From Ramlibacter aquaticus (GTDB lineage Bacteria; Pseudomonadota; Gammaproteobacteria; Burkholderiales; Burkholderiaceae_C), in assembly GCF_015159745.1 (NCBI RefSeq), contig NZ_JADDOJ010000023.1, forward strand, positions 1-48,428: a stretch of DNA of 48,428 nt. The letters are read 5' to 3'. The translations under genes were made by a program, and so were the position numbers. Of the stretch, positions 1-8,850 are shown piece after piece; positions within the stretch are counted from its first letter, which is position 1; each line of letters begins with the position of its first letter. The notes under the pieces were generated by a model. It saw nothing but the letters and a program-made list of their open reading frames with translations. It was not told the origin of the DNA and ran no database searches.

Positions 1-196
1 CGCACCCGCAACCGCGCCAGGCGACAAGCCCACCCCCGAGCAACGCCAGCGCATGCTGGACAGCGCGGCGGGCGACCCCGAGCAGCTGGCGCGGCGGCGC
101 AAGTTCCTCGAGGCGCTGGACCGTGGCGACCCGGCGGCGGTCGAGCGCTGGCACGCGATCCAGCAGCGGCGCGGGCCGGGCGGGGGCGGGCAGTAA
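1..196 (+). CDS. mdtA: C-terminal end of an MdtA-like RND efflux adaptor (partial)
   Basis: Only the last 64 codons are in the window (frame beginning at base 2, TAA at 194-196). The visible tail is hydrophilic and charged, with the segments PTPEQRQRMLDSA and RRRKFLEALDRGDPAAVERW, and ends in a Gly-rich stretch. Tails of this kind close the periplasmic adaptor (membrane fusion) subunit of MdtABC-type pumps in Burkholderiales. None of the lipoyl or beta-barrel domains can be seen, so the call rests on this tail and on the position 6 bp upstream of the mdtB-like gene on the same strand. The adaptor would link the inner-membrane pump to the outer-membrane channel encoded three genes downstream. 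Confidence 0.75.
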   Translation, partial: APATAPGDKPTPEQRQRMLDSAAGDPEQLARRRKFLEALDRGDPAAVERWHAIQQRRGPGGGGQ

Positions 197-202
197 GGCG
201 CC

Positions 203-3200
203 ATGAGCCCCTCGCGTCCCTTCATCCTGCGGCCGGTCGCCACCTCGCTGCTGATGCTGGCCATCGTGCTGGCCGGCCTGGTCGGCCTGCGCTTCCTGCC
301 TTTGTCGGCGCTGCCGCAGGTGGACTACCCGACCATCCAGGTGCAGACCCTGTACCCCGGGGCCAGCCCCGAGGTGATGGCGCAGACTGTCACGGCGCCG
401 CTGGAGCGCCAGTTCGGCCAGATGCCGGGCCTCGCGCGCATGGCCTCCACCAGCGCGGCGGGCGTTTCCATCGTCACGCTGCAGTTCGGCCTGGGCCTGG
501 CGCTGGACGTGGCCGAGCAGCAGGTGCAGGCGGCGATCAACGCCGGCGGCTCGCTGCTGCCGGCGGACCTGCCGGCGCCGCCCATCTACGCCAAGGTGAA
601 CCCGGCCGATGCGCCCGTGCTGTCGCTGGCCATCACCTCCGACACGCTGCCCCTCACCGAGGTGCAGAACATCGTCAACACCCGGCTCGCGCTCAAGATC
701 AGCCAGGTCAGCGGCGTGGGCCTGGTGACGCTGGCCGGCGGCCAGCGGCCCGCCGTGCGCATCCAGGTCGACACCCGGGCGCTGGCCAGCCTGGGCCTGG
801 GCCTGGACAACGTGCGCACGGCCATTGCCGCGGCGAACGCGAACGGTGCCAAGGGCAGCATCGACGGCCCCACCCGGCAATACAGCATCAATGCCAACGA
901 CCAGCTGATGACGGCCGCGGACTACCGCTCGCTGGTGGTGGCCTGGCGAAACGGCGCGGCTGTGCGCCTGTCCGACGTGGCGCAGGCGGTGGAGGGGGCC
1001 GAGAACGTGAAGCTGGGCGCCTGGGCCGGGCTCGCGGGCGGCCTGAAGCCGGCGGTGGTGCTGGACGTGCAGCGCCAGCCCGGGGCCAACGTGATCGCCA
1101 CGGTGGATGCGATCAAGCAGCGCCTGCCCGAGCTCACCGCCAGCCTGCCGCCCTCGATCCGGGTGGACGTGCTGAGCGACCGCACCACCGGCATACGCGT
1201 CTCGGTCGAGCATGTGCAGACCGAGCTGCTGCTGGCCGTGCTGCTGGTGGTGCTGGTGATCTTCGCCTTCCTGCACAGCGCGCGCGCCACGGTGATCGCC
1301 AGCCTGGCGGTGCCCATCTCCCTGGTCGGCACCTGCGGTGCGATGTACCTGCTGGGCTACAGCCTGAACAACCTCTCGCTGATGGCGCTCACCATCGCCA
1401 CCGGCTTCGTGGTGGACGACGCGATCGTGATGATCGAGAACATTTCGCGCCACATCGAGATGGGCGAGCCGCCGCTGCAGGCGGCGCTGCGCGGTGCCGG
1501 CGAGATCGGCTTCACCATCGTCTCGCTCACGGTCTCGCTGATCGCGGTGCTGATCCCGTTGCTCTTCATGGGCGACGTGGTGGGGCGGCTGTTCCGCGAG
1601 TTCGCGGTCACCCTGGCCATCACCATCCTGATTTCGGCCGTGGTTTCGCTCACGCTCGTGCCCATGATGTCGGGCCGATGGCTCACGGCCCATCCCGGCG
1701 GCGAGGGCGGCTGGGGCGGCTGGATGCAGCAGCGCTTCGACCGCGTGATCGCCCACTACGACCGCGGCCTGCAGTGGGTGCTGGCCCGCGAGCGGTTCAC
1801 CTTGGTGGTGGCGCTGGGCACGCTGGTGCTGACGGCGCTGCTCTACGTGTTCATCCCCAAGGGCCTGTTCCCGACGCAGGACACCGGCCAGCTGCAGGCA
1901 CGGCTGCAGGCGCCCGAATCCATCAGCTACCCGCAGATGGCGCGGCTGCAGCAGGCCGCGGCCCGCGCCCTCATGGCCGACCCCGAGGTCGCTTCGCTGT
2001 CGAGCTTCGTGGGGGTGGACGCCGCCAACAACACCATGCTGCACACCGGGCGCATGCTGATCAACCTGAAGAAGAGCCACGGCGCCCCCGAGGCCGTGAT
2101 GGCGCGGCTGCGGGACCGTGCCCAGGCGGCGGCGCCGGGCACCACGCTCTTCCTGCAGCCCACGCAGGACCTGACCATCGACGCCGAGACCGGCCCGACG
2201 CAGTTCCGCGTGTCCCTGGAAGCCGCCGACCCGGCCCTGGTGCGGGACTGGGCGCAGCGCCTGGTGGCCCAGCTCGCCGGTGCGCCGCAGCTTCGCAACG
2301 TGAGCACCGACGCCGCCGCCACCGGCTCGGCGGTGCGGGTGGACATCGACCGCGACTCGGCCGCGCGCCTGGGCATCTCCGCCTCCACCATCGACGACGC
2401 CCTGTACAGCGCCTTCGGCCAGCGCATCGTGTCGACCATCTTCACCGACACCAACCAGTACCGCGTGATCCTGGAGTCGCAGCCCGGCGACGCCACGCCC
2501 GCCGCGCTGGGCGACGTGCAGATCAAGACCTCCTCGGGCAGCACCACGCCGCTGTCGGCGGTGGCGCGCGTGGTGGAGCAGCGCACGCCGCTGCAGGTCA
2601 CGCACGTGGCGCAGTACCCGGCCGCGACCGTCAACTTCGACGCGGCCCCCGGCGTGGCCCTGGGCACGGCGGTGGACGCGGTGCGCAAGGCGGCAACGGC
2701 CATCGGGCTGCCGCGCACGGTGAGCCTGAACTTCCTGGGGGCCTCGGGCGCCTATGAATCCTCACTGGCCAACGAGCTGTGGCTGATTCTGGCGGCGGTG
2801 GTGTGCGTGTACATCGTGCTGGGCGTGCTCTACGAGAGCTACATCCACCCGCTCACCATCCTGTCCACGCTGCCCTCGGCCGGCGTGGGCGCGCTGCTGG
2901 CGCTGCTCTTCACCGGCAACGACCTGGGCGTGATCGGCATCATCGGGATCATCCTGCTGATCGGCATCGTGAAGAAGAACGCGATCATGATGATCGACTT
3001 CGCGATCGAGGCCGAGCGGGTGGAGGGCAAGCCGGCCCGCGAGGCCATCCACCAGGCTGCGCTGCTGCGCTTCCGGCCCATCCTGATGACCACCCTGGCG
3101 GCGCTGTTCGCCGCCCTGCCGCTGATGTTCGGCTGGGGCGATGGCGCCGAGCTGCGGCGCCCACTGGGCCTGGCCATCTTCGGCGGCCTGGTGGTGAGCC

Positions 3201-3337
3201 AGCTGCTCACGCTGTTCACCACGCCGGTGATCTACCTGGGCTTCGACAGCCTGGCCCAGCGCTGGCGCCGCCGCCACCCGCGCCATGACCAGGACCTGCC
3301 GCCCGAGTGGCGGCCCGCGCCGCGGAGCGCCGATTGA
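203..3337 (+). CDS. mdtB: MdtB-like RND multidrug efflux permease
   Basis: The 1044-residue protein has the full length of an RND (AcrB family) inner-membrane drug/proton antiporter; E. coli MdtB is about 1040. The N-terminus has the usual first membrane helix after [11 protein letters not shown], followed by the [22 protein letters not shown] porter motif region. The proton-relay pair is visible in TM4 as D405-D406 (TGFVVDDAI), and the TM10 lysine lies in [14 protein letters not shown]. Two large periplasmic loops separate the helix groups. The stop codon overlaps the next start by one base (TGATG), implying translational coupling with the MdtC-like subunit. In the known family MdtB and MdtC form a B2C heterotrimer; that this pair does so is inferred from the tandem arrangement. 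Confidence 0.93.
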   Translation: MSPSRPFILRPVATSLLMLAIVLAGLVGLRFLPLSALPQVDYPTIQVQTLYPGASPEVMAQTVTAPLERQFGQMPGLARMASTSAAGVSIVTLQFGLGLALDVAEQQVQAAINAGGSLLPADLPAPPIYAKVNPADAPVLSLAITSDTLPLTEVQNIVNTRLALKISQVSGVGLVTLAGGQRPAVRIQVDTRALASLGLGLDNVRTAIAAANANGAKGSIDGPTRQYSINANDQLMTAADYRSLVVAWRNGAAVRLSDVAQAVEGAENVKLGAWAGLAGGLKPAVVLDVQRQPGANVIATVDAIKQRLPELTASLPPSIRVDVLSDRTTGIRVSVEHVQTELLLAVLLVVLVIFAFLHSARATVIASLAVPISLVGTCGAMYLLGYSLNNLSLMALTIATGFVVDDAIVMIENISRHIEMGEPPLQAALRGAGEIGFTIVSLTVSLIAVLIPLLFMGDVVGRLFREFAVTLAITILISAVVSLTLVPMMSGRWLTAHPGGEGGWGGWMQQRFDRVIAHYDRGLQWVLARERFTLVVALGTLVLTALLYVFIPKGLFPTQDTGQLQARLQAPESISYPQMARLQQAAARALMADPEVASLSSFVGVDAANNTMLHTGRMLINLKKSHGAPEAVMARLRDRAQAAAPGTTLFLQPTQDLTIDAETGPTQFRVSLEAADPALVRDWAQRLVAQLAGAPQLRNVSTDAAATGSAVRVDIDRDSAARLGISASTIDDALYSAFGQRIVSTIFTDTNQYRVILESQPGDATPAALGDVQIKTSSGSTTPLSAVARVVEQRTPLQVTHVAQYPAATVNFDAAPGVALGTAVDAVRKAATAIGLPRTVSLNFLGASGAYESSLANELWLILAAVVCVYIVLGVLYESYIHPLTILSTLPSAGVGALLALLFTGNDLGVIGIIGIILLIGIVKKNAIMMIDFAIEAERVEGKPAREAIHQAALLRFRPILMTTLAALFAALPLMFGWGDGAELRRPLGLAIFGGLVVSQLLTLFTTPVIYLGFDSLAQRWRRRHPRHDQDLPPEWRPAPRSAD

Positions 3338-6300
3338 TGAACCTGTCGCAGCCCTTCATCCGCCGCCCGGTGGCCACGGTGCTGCTGACCCTGGGCATCC
3401 TGCTGGCGGGCGTGGCGGCCTTCTTCCTGCTCGCGGTGGCGCCGCTGCCGCAGGTGGACTACCCGGTGATCTCGGTCAGCGCCTCGCTGCCGGGTGCCAG
3501 CCCGCAGACCATGGCCACCAGCGTGGCCACGCCGCTGGAGCGGCGCCTGGCGGTGATCGCCGGGGTGAACGAAGTCACCTCCAGCAGCAGCACGGGCAGC
3601 ACCCGCATCAGCCTGCAGTTCGACCTGAACCGCCAGATCGACGCCGCTGCGCGCGAGGTGCAGGCCGCGATCAACGCGGCACGGGCCGACCTGCCGAGCA
3701 GCCTGCGCAGCAACCCGACCTACCGCAAGGTCAACCCCTCGGCCTCGCCGGTGGTCATCCTGGCCCTGACCTCGCCCCGGCGCACGCCGGGCCAGATCTA
3801 CGACGAGGTCTCCAACCTGGTGCAGCAGAAGGTCTCGCAGGTGGAGGGCGTGGGCGACGTGGAGATCGGCGGCGGCTCGCTGCCCGCGGTGCGCGTGGAC
3901 GCCAATCCGCTCGCCCTCAACCGCTACGGCATTGCGCTGGAGGACCTGCGCACCGCCCTGCAGGCCAGCATCGCCAACCGGCCCAAGGGCACGGTGGAAG
4001 GCGAGGGCCGGCAGTTCCAGATCTACACCAGCGCCCGCGTCACGTCGCAGGGCCGCCCCACGGCCGAGGACTACCGCGGGCTGGTGGTGGCCTGGCGCAA
4101 CGGCGCGGCCGTGCGCCTGCAGGACGTGGCCGAGGTCACGGACGGGGTGGAGAACATCAACACCCTGGGCCTGTTCAACGGCCAGCCCGCGGTGGTGGTG
4201 CTGGTGACGCTGCAGCCGGGTGCGAACGCGATCAAGACGGTGGACGCCGTGCGCGCGCTGCTGCCCGAACTGGAGGCCGAGCTGCCCCCGGACATCCGCC
4301 TGCAGGTCGCCAGCGACCGCACGCGTTCCATCCGGTCCTCGCTGCACGAGGTCGAGCTCACGCTGTTCATCGCGCTCATGCTGGTGGTGCTGGTGGTGAG
4401 CCTGTTCCTGCGCAGCGTGCGGGCCACCTTCATCCCGGCGCTGGCCACCGTGGTCTCGCTGGCCGGCACCCTGGGCGTGATGTTCCTGCTCGGCTTTTCG
4501 CTCAACAACCTGAGCCTGATGGCGCTGACGGTGGCCACCGGCTTCGTGGTCGACGACGCGATCGTGGTGCTGGAGAACACCACCCGCCACATCGAGGCCG
4601 GGATGAACCGTTTCCGCGCCGCGCTGGAGGGCGCGCGCGAGGTCGGCTTCACCGTGCTCTCCATCAGCCTGTCGCTGGTGGCCGTGTTCATCCCGCTCCT
4701 GTTCATGGGCGGGCAGGTAGGCCGGCTGTTCCGCGAGTTCGCCGTGACGCTCTCGGCGGCGGTGATGATTTCGCTGGTCATCTCGCTCACCACCACGCCC
4801 ATGCTCTGCGCCTGGCTGCTGGGCGCCGACGCGCACCAGCGACGCCCCGGCCGTGTGTCACGCGCGCTGGAGGCCAGCTTCAGCTGGATGCAGCGCATGT
4901 ACGCGCACAGCCTGGACTGGGCGCTCTCGGCGCGCTGGCTGGTGCTGGCGGTGTTCATCGGCGTGGTGGCGCTGAACGGCTACCTCTTCGTCAAGATCCC
5001 CAAGGGCTTCTTTCCCCAGCAGGACACCGGGCAGATCGCCGGCGGCCTGCGGGCGGACCAGAGCATCTCCTTCCAGGCCATGCAGGAGAAGCTGCGCCAG
5101 CTGGTCAACATCATCCGCAGCGACCCGGCCGTGGACACGGTGGTGGGCTTCACCGGCGGCTCGCGGGCAGGCGGCGGCTTCCTGTTCATCCAGCTCAAGC
5201 CGGCAGCGCAGCGCAACGAGCGCGGGCGGGCCGTGATCGCCCGGCTGCGGCCGCAGCTGGCCCGGGTCACCGGCGTCACCCTGTTCCTGAACCCGGTGCA
5301 GGACGTGCGCATGGGCGGGCGGCAGACCAACAGCACCTACCAGTACACGCTCAAGGCCGACAACGTGGCCGACCTGCGCGCGGCCACCTTGCGCCTGACC
5401 GAGGCCATGAAGCGCCAGCCCGAGCTGGTGGACGTGGACAACGACCAGCAGGAGAACGGCATCGAGACCTATGTCGACATCGACAAGGACAGCGCCGCCC
5501 GCCTGGGCATCACGCCGCGCGACATCGACAACGCGCTCTACGACGCCTTCGGCCAGCGCCAGGTCGCCACCCTCTACGACGAGCAGAACCAGTACCGGGT
5601 GGTGCTGGGGGTGGCGCAGCGCTACGCGCTCAGCCCGAACGCGCTGCAGGACATCCAGGTGCCGGCACGCAACGCCGCGGCGGGCGGCACGTCGGCCGGT
5701 GCGGCGGGCGGCAGCAACCCGGCGACGCAGGGCAACGGCGGGCAGGTGGGCAGCGCCGCGGCAGGCGCGTTGGCGGCCGCGACGAGCGCCGCCGCGACCG
5801 CGGCCAACTCGGTCAACCCCGCGCTGCGCGACGCCGGCACCGGCCAGGCCGTGAGCGGCAGCGCGACGACGATGGTGCCGCTGTCCAGCATTGCGCGGGT
5901 GTCGGAGCGGGCCGCGGCCAGCGCGGTGAACCACCAGGACGCGGAGCTCGCGGCCACCGTCTCCTACAACCTGGCCGAGGGCCGCAACATCGCCGACGGC
6001 CAGCGGGCGGTGGAGCGTGCGCTGGCCGAGACCAGCCTGCCGCTGAACGTGCGCGGCAGCTTCGAGGGCACGGCCCGCGCCGCGCAGGAGTCGCAGGGCC
6101 AGCAGGGCCTGCTGATCGGCGCGGCCATCGTGGTGATCTACATCCTGCTGGGCGTGCTGTACGAGAGCCTGGTGCACCCGGTCACGGTGCTGTCCACGCT
6201 GCCCTCGGCGGGCGTGGGGGCGGTGCTGGCGCTGCTGATCGCGGGCATGGACCTGTCCATCATCGCGCTCATCGGCCTGTTCCTGCTGATCGGCATCGTG

Positions 6301-6657
6301 AAGAAGAACGCGATCATGATCATCGATTTCGCCCTGGACGCCGAACGCTCGCGCGGGCTGTCGCCCTACGCCGCGGTGCGCGAGGCCTGCCTGCTGCGCT
6401 TCCGCCCCATCCTCATGACCACGCTGGCCGCCGGCCTGGGCGCGCTGCCGCTGGCCATCGGCTTCGGCGAGGGCGCCGAGCTGCGGCGGCCGCTGGGCGT
6501 GGCCATCATCGGCGGGCTGCTGGCCAGCCAGCTCATCACGCTGTTGACCACGCCCGTCATCTACCTGCTGCTGGACAAGCTGCGCCGGCGCAGCCCCAAC
6601 GAACGCGCCTACGGCCGCCATGCGGCGGATGCCGCGCCGGCGGTGGACACGCCATGA
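3337..6657 (+). CDS. mdtC: MdtC-like RND multidrug efflux permease with a long Ala/Gly-rich insert
   Basis: I place the start at the ATG overlapping the mdtB stop, giving [17 protein letters not shown] and 1106 residues; an in-frame ATG at 3307 lies inside mdtB and would add a non-homologous decapeptide. RND hallmarks are present: D406-D407 in TM4 ([15 protein letters not shown]), [14 protein letters not shown] in TM10, and the PKGFFPQQDTGQI segment after TM7. The protein is about 80 residues longer than E. coli MdtC. Most of the excess is an Ala/Gly/Ser-rich stretch at residues 780-845, between the segments DIQVPARN and VPLSSIARV, that is, in the C-terminal periplasmic half near the docking region. 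It overlaps the start of the outer-membrane channel gene by four bases (ATGA). Confidence 0.92.
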   Translation: MNLSQPFIRRPVATVLLTLGILLAGVAAFFLLAVAPLPQVDYPVISVSASLPGASPQTMATSVATPLERRLAVIAGVNEVTSSSSTGSTRISLQFDLNRQIDAAAREVQAAINAARADLPSSLRSNPTYRKVNPSASPVVILALTSPRRTPGQIYDEVSNLVQQKVSQVEGVGDVEIGGGSLPAVRVDANPLALNRYGIALEDLRTALQASIANRPKGTVEGEGRQFQIYTSARVTSQGRPTAEDYRGLVVAWRNGAAVRLQDVAEVTDGVENINTLGLFNGQPAVVVLVTLQPGANAIKTVDAVRALLPELEAELPPDIRLQVASDRTRSIRSSLHEVELTLFIALMLVVLVVSLFLRSVRATFIPALATVVSLAGTLGVMFLLGFSLNNLSLMALTVATGFVVDDAIVVLENTTRHIEAGMNRFRAALEGAREVGFTVLSISLSLVAVFIPLLFMGGQVGRLFREFAVTLSAAVMISLVISLTTTPMLCAWLLGADAHQRRPGRVSRALEASFSWMQRMYAHSLDWALSARWLVLAVFIGVVALNGYLFVKIPKGFFPQQDTGQIAGGLRADQSISFQAMQEKLRQLVNIIRSDPAVDTVVGFTGGSRAGGGFLFIQLKPAAQRNERGRAVIARLRPQLARVTGVTLFLNPVQDVRMGGRQTNSTYQYTLKADNVADLRAATLRLTEAMKRQPELVDVDNDQQENGIETYVDIDKDSAARLGITPRDIDNALYDAFGQRQVATLYDEQNQYRVVLGVAQRYALSPNALQDIQVPARNAAAGGTSAGAAGGSNPATQGNGGQVGSAAAGALAAATSAAATAANSVNPALRDAGTGQAVSGSATTMVPLSSIARVSERAAASAVNHQDAELAATVSYNLAEGRNIADGQRAVERALAETSLPLNVRGSFEGTARAAQESQGQQGLLIGAAIVVIYILLGVLYESLVHPVTVLSTLPSAGVGAVLALLIAGMDLSIIALIGLFLLIGIVKKNAIMIIDFALDAERSRGLSPYAAVREACLLRFRPILMTTLAAGLGALPLAIGFGEGAELRRPLGVAIIGGLLASQLITLLTTPVIYLLLDKLRRRSPNERAYGRHAADAAPAVDTP

Positions 6658-8147
6658 ATGCCATGAAGAACCTGCACCGCTTCCGCCGCGCGGCGCTCCC
6701 GCTGCGACCCGCGCGTCTCGCCGGCCTGGCCGGCCTCGTGCTGGCCCTCGCCGGCTGCGCCGTGGCGCCGGCCTACCAGCGCCCGGTGGTCGACACCCCC
6801 GTCGCCTTCAAGGAGGGCGCAGGCACCTGGGTGCCTGCTGCGCCGGCCGATGCCCTGGACCGCGGGCCCTGGTGGGCGGCCTTCCAGGACGAGGAGCTGT
6901 CCGGGCTGATGGCGCGGGTGGAGGTGTCCAACAACAACGTCGCCGCCGCGGTGGCGCGCTACCGGCAGGCGAGGGCGCTGGTGGCCCAGCAGCGGGCCGC
7001 GCTCTTCCCCACGGTGAACCTCACGGCGGGCGCCGACCGCAGCGGCAACCGCGCCGCGTCGGGCGCGGCCGGCGCGGGGGGCACGGGCTCGGGCGCCTTC
7101 GCCGGCGTGGGCGCCAACCCGCGCGACAGCTTCCAGTTCGGCATAGGCGCGAGCTGGGAGCCGGACCTGTGGGGCCGGCTGGCTGGTGGCGTCGATGCGG
7201 CACGCGCCGGCGAGCAGGCGAGCGCGGCCGACCTGGCGGCAGCCCGCCTGTCGGCCCAGGGCGAGCTGGCGGTGGACTGGTTCAACCTGCGCCAGCTGGA
7301 CGTCGCCCGGGCGCTGCAGGCCCGCACCATCACCGGCTACGAGCGCTCGCTGCGCATCACCCAGAACCGCTACCAGGCCGGCATCGCCGCGCGCACCGAC
7401 GTGCTGCAGGCGCAGACGCAGCTGGCCAACGCCCAGGCCGACCTGCTGGGCTACGAGCGCCAGCGCGCGGTGCTGGAGCACGCCATCGCCGTGCTGGTGG
7501 GCCAGGCGCCCGCCGGCTTCTCGCTGCCGCAGCGCGCGGAATGGCAGGCGGTCGTGCCCCAGCTGCCCGAGGTGCTGCCCTCGACCCTGCTGCAGCGCCG
7601 CCCCGACATCGCCGCCGCCGAGCGCCGCGTCGCCCAGGCCAACGCCCAGGTGGGCGTGGCCCTGGCCGGCTGGTTCCCGCAGCTGGGGCTGAGCGCCAAT
7701 GCCGGGCTGGGCGCGGCGGCCGCGGGCGAGCTGTTCCGGGCTTCGTCGCTGACCTGGGCCCTGGGCCTGAGCTTGGCGCAGAACCTCTTCAACGGGGGCG
7801 CCACCACGGCGCAGGTCGAGTCGGCCCGCGCGGGGGTGGAACTGGCGGCTGCGCAGTACCGGCAGACGGTGCTGTCGGCCTTCCAGGCGGTCGAGGACCA
7901 GCTCGTCGCCAGCCGTGTGCTGGCGCAGCAGCGCACGCTGCGCGAGCAGGCCGCGCAGGCCGCGACCCTGGCCGAGCAGCAGGTGCTCAACCGGTACGAA
8001 GCCGGGCAGGTCGGCTTCACCGAGGTCGTGACCGCGCAGGCCACTGCCGCGAGCGCGCGCCAGGCGCTGGCCCAGGCCACCGCCGACCGCGAGGTGGCGG
8101 CGGTGTCGCTGATCCAGGCCCTGGGCGGCGGCTGGCAGGCGCCTTGA
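6654..8147 (+). CDS. NodT/OprM-type outer-membrane efflux lipoprotein
   Basis: The 497-residue protein begins MNAMKNLHRF and has a lipoprotein signal with the lipobox LAGC (C35), so the mature protein should be acylated. Two outer-membrane efflux protein repeats follow: the typical ALFPTVNL segment, WEPDLWGRLAGGVDAARAG in the first half, then RRPDIAAAERRVAQANAQVGVA and SLAQNLFNGGATTAQVESA in the second. This is the TolC-like trimeric exit duct of a tripartite pump. It overlaps mdtC by ATGA, so the operon encodes a complete adaptor-pump-channel set, unlike E. coli, where MdtABC borrows TolC. A second in-frame ATG at 6663 is an alternative start with the same lipobox. Confidence 0.92.
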   Translation: MNAMKNLHRFRRAALPLRPARLAGLAGLVLALAGCAVAPAYQRPVVDTPVAFKEGAGTWVPAAPADALDRGPWWAAFQDEELSGLMARVEVSNNNVAAAVARYRQARALVAQQRAALFPTVNLTAGADRSGNRAASGAAGAGGTGSGAFAGVGANPRDSFQFGIGASWEPDLWGRLAGGVDAARAGEQASAADLAAARLSAQGELAVDWFNLRQLDVARALQARTITGYERSLRITQNRYQAGIAARTDVLQAQTQLANAQADLLGYERQRAVLEHAIAVLVGQAPAGFSLPQRAEWQAVVPQLPEVLPSTLLQRRPDIAAAERRVAQANAQVGVALAGWFPQLGLSANAGLGAAAAGELFRASSLTWALGLSLAQNLFNGGATTAQVESARAGVELAAAQYRQTVLSAFQAVEDQLVASRVLAQQRTLREQAAQAATLAEQQVLNRYEAGQVGFTEVVTAQATAASARQALAQATADREVAAVSLIQALGGGWQAP

Positions 8148-8151
8148 GCGC

Positions 8152-8173
8152 GGCCGGGCACCGTGTCCCGGCC
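8152..8173. terminator. GC-rich stem-loop between convergent genes
   Basis: GGCCGGG (8152-8158) pairs with CCCGGCC (8167-8173) across an 8-nt loop. It lies between the converging ends of the efflux operon and nth. There is no T-tract on either side, so intrinsic termination is uncertain. Confidence 0.35.
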
Positions 8174-8179
8174 CCAGCC

Positions 8180-8827
8180 TCAGCGTGCCGCAGGCGGCGG
8201 CGTCTTGGGCTTGAAGTCGCAGAACTGCGCCACGGCGCATTCCCAGCAGCGCGGTGTGCGCGCCACGCACACGTAGCGCCCGTGCAGGATCAGCCAGTGG
8301 TGGGCGTCGCCCAGGTACTCCCGCGGCACGCGCCGCAGCAGGGCTTCCTCCACGGCCAGCGGGTCCTTGCCCGGGGCCAGGCCGGTGCGGTTGGAGACGC
8401 GGAAGATGTGCGTGTCCACCGCCATGGTCTCCTCGCCGAAGGCCACGTTGAGCACCACGTTGGCCGTCTTGCGGCCCACGCCCGGCAGGGCTTCAAGCGC
8501 CTCGCGGGTGCGCGGCACGGCGCCGCCGTGCGCCTCGACCAGGATCCGGCAGGTCGCCATCAGGTTGCGCGCCTTGGTCGGGTACAGGCCGATGCTGCGG
8601 ATGTAGCCCTCCAGCCCTTCCAGGCCCAGGTCCAGGATGGCCTGCGGCGTGTTCGCCACAGGGAAGAGCTTGCGTGTCGCCTTGTTGACACCGGCGTCCG
8701 TGGCCTGGGCCGACAGCAGCACCGCCACCAGCAACTCGAAGGGCGTGGTGAATTCCAGTTCCGTCTGCGGATGGGGGTTGGCCGCCTTGAGGGTGGCGAA
8801 GAACGGGGCGATGAGCGATGCTTTCAT
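8180..8827 (-). CDS. nth: Endonuclease III (DNA glycosylase/AP lyase)
   Basis: Removes oxidised pyrimidines and cleaves the abasic site in base-excision repair. The 215-residue protein matches E. coli Nth (211) almost residue for residue in its key sites: the helix-hairpin-helix LPGVGRKTAN with catalytic K120, the VDTHIFRV segment with D138, and the [4Fe-4S] cluster cysteines C187-x6-C194-x2-C197-x5-C203. I choose the ATG at 8827 (MKASLIAPFFATL); a start seven codons upstream would run into the 23-bp gap shared with the divergent ggt-like gene. The hexamer CATTAT ends 9 nt before this ATG and there is no Shine-Dalgarno site, suggesting a nearly leaderless message. Confidence 0.96.
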   Translation of the reverse strand: MKASLIAPFFATLKAANPHPQTELEFTTPFELLVAVLLSAQATDAGVNKATRKLFPVANTPQAILDLGLEGLEGYIRSIGLYPTKARNLMATCRILVEAHGGAVPRTREALEALPGVGRKTANVVLNVAFGEETMAVDTHIFRVSNRTGLAPGKDPLAVEEALLRRVPREYLGDAHHWLILHGRYVCVARTPRCWECAVAQFCDFKPKTPPPAAR

Positions 8828-8835
8828 GGAAACGC

Positions 8836-8842
8836 AATAATG
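8836..8842. promoter_or_regulatory. Overlapping divergent -10 elements of nth and the ggt-like gene
   Basis: The 23 bp between the two divergent start codons contain one AT-rich core. Read on + it is AATAAT (8836-8841), 9 nt before the ATG at 8851. Read on - it is CATTAT (8837-8842), 9 nt before the ATG at 8827. Neither gene has a Shine-Dalgarno site here. Any -35 elements would lie inside the opposite gene. The promoter role is inferred from hexamer and spacing. Confidence 0.5.
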
Positions 8843-8850
8843 CAGCAAGC

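Noticed and set aside
3285..8147. A continuous + strand frame of 1620 codons spanning the mdtC-like and outer-membrane genes
   Set aside because: Only its last 498 codons (the outer-membrane lipoprotein) have family motifs; the rest is an out-of-frame reading of mdtC rich in Arg, Gly, Ala and Pro, an artefact of high GC.
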